Source: Linyphia triangularis
Lineage: Eukaryota; Arthropoda; Arachnida; Araneae; Linyphiidae
DNA: 64,000 nucleotides
NCBI GenBank assembly: GCA_963978545.1
Contig: OZ021722.1
Span: 35,357,365 to 35,421,364 of the forward strand
Reading direction: 5' to 3'
A program made the position numbers and the translations under genes. The notes below the pieces were generated by a model. It had not been told where the DNA came from. It worked only from the letters and a program-made list of their open reading frames with translations, and ran no database searches. Shown here piece by piece: positions 63,280-64,000 of this stretch. Position 1 is the stretch's first letter; each line of letters begins with the position of its first letter.

Positions 63280-64000
63280 ATATCATACGAGATAAAATAT
63301 ATTGCCTGACGTAAGGTAATCTATCAGGTTTATTGAAATTAAAGCGTGGTTCATCTAAATGGAGAAGAGATTCCAAACTTTTAATGTTCGGGTCATACTT
63401 TTTTAAGAAGTAAATCTCTTTTATTATACCCTAACAAGAGTTTTCATAACTTATATGAAAAAATTTGTTATATTTATTTCGTGTATAGCAAAAAAACCCA
63501 AAAACAATATGATTTTCCTGTTTTTAGTTCCGACAATTTCATTCATAAGACTGATTTTTAATTGCCTTATTAAATCATCAAAAGTTACAGAAGGACTTTG
63601 GTCCTCACTTTCGGATCTTTATCTACTTTTTAAAATTTGAAGCACAAGTGCGAATATTTAATATAATTTTTTGACATAATAAACAATGCTTGAGTACATA
63701 CAGTTTGGGTAATAATAAAGGAATCAGGAATCACTGCTTAGAGGAATAAATGCAAAAGAGATGTTAATAGACTTATTCCATATTTTAGTATCCATTACTA
63801 AAAAGTTTCTTTTTCAAGCACAGGTATCAGTTTGAAGATCAATTAATATTTTATTAAAATTGTATTCGAAAAATAATCACAATCAACTCAACATTCAAAA
63901 TCTGTTGAGTATCAGGTAACAAAATTTATGACATGCGATTGTTATACATTAAAAAAATATATTGTTAAAAATTAACGCTGCTGGTCAGTAGAGTTGTCAA

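Overview
This is eukaryotic DNA, almost certainly from an arthropod with a large AT-rich genome. A spider or other chelicerate is plausible but not proven. The evidence is an NK2.1-class homeobox gene in the arthropod style, a family AA15 lytic polysaccharide monooxygenase (LPMO) gene with canonical GT-AG introns, a tRNA-derived SINE, and many transposon remnants. Nothing is bacterial and there is no CRISPR array. Only two host genes are visible, both on the minus strand.

Region 1 (1-1300): the first coding exon and promoter-proximal region of a scarecrow/Nkx2-1 homologue. The homeobox exon lies beyond the left edge.

Region 2 (1.3-36.2 kb): intergenic DNA, mostly AT-rich. It holds MITEs and foldback elements (4.7-5.7, 6.8-7.1, 9.2-9.6, 13.3-14.1, 21.2-22.7 kb), a 2.4 kb element with ~300 bp inverted repeats and a decayed gene (32.8-35.2 kb), microsatellites, and less AT-rich islands that may be regulatory DNA of the homeobox gene.

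Region 3 (36.2-63.1 kb): one AA15 LPMO gene, reconstructed here from four exons (36334-36446, 60920-61169, 62253-62384, 62840-62998). They join in phase to a 217-residue secreted single-domain protein. Its last intron is 24.5 kb and is packed with mobile DNA.

The most unusual object sits in that intron: a near-perfect palindrome at 38696-56877 with 7.32 kb arms, no spacer (axis 49558/49559), termini AGTAG...CTACT and a 6-bp target duplication AATAAA. A 6-bp duplication and AG-type ends are the signature of Polinton/Maverick elements. Each arm also keeps a 51-codon coding remnant ending in a DDKRY...YGHYK motif that I associate with Polinton-type polymerase proteins, terminal CRE (TGACGTCA) repeats, a TATA promoter-like cassette, a ~110 bp tandem array and a 57-codon ORF. 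I propose a palindromic, snap-back-like Polinton derivative. Into its left arm a young LTR retrotransposon has inserted (44587-48123; identical-looking 467 bp LTRs, ATAC target duplication, tRNA-Leu primer site). Its single 836-residue ORF fuses Gag and protease directly to the integrase C-terminus, so it lacks reverse transcriptase. Inverted copies of a LINE-tail-bearing repeat (36.97-38.33 and 58.76-60.22 kb) flank the palindrome.

All family names come from recognition of motifs; no database search was run.
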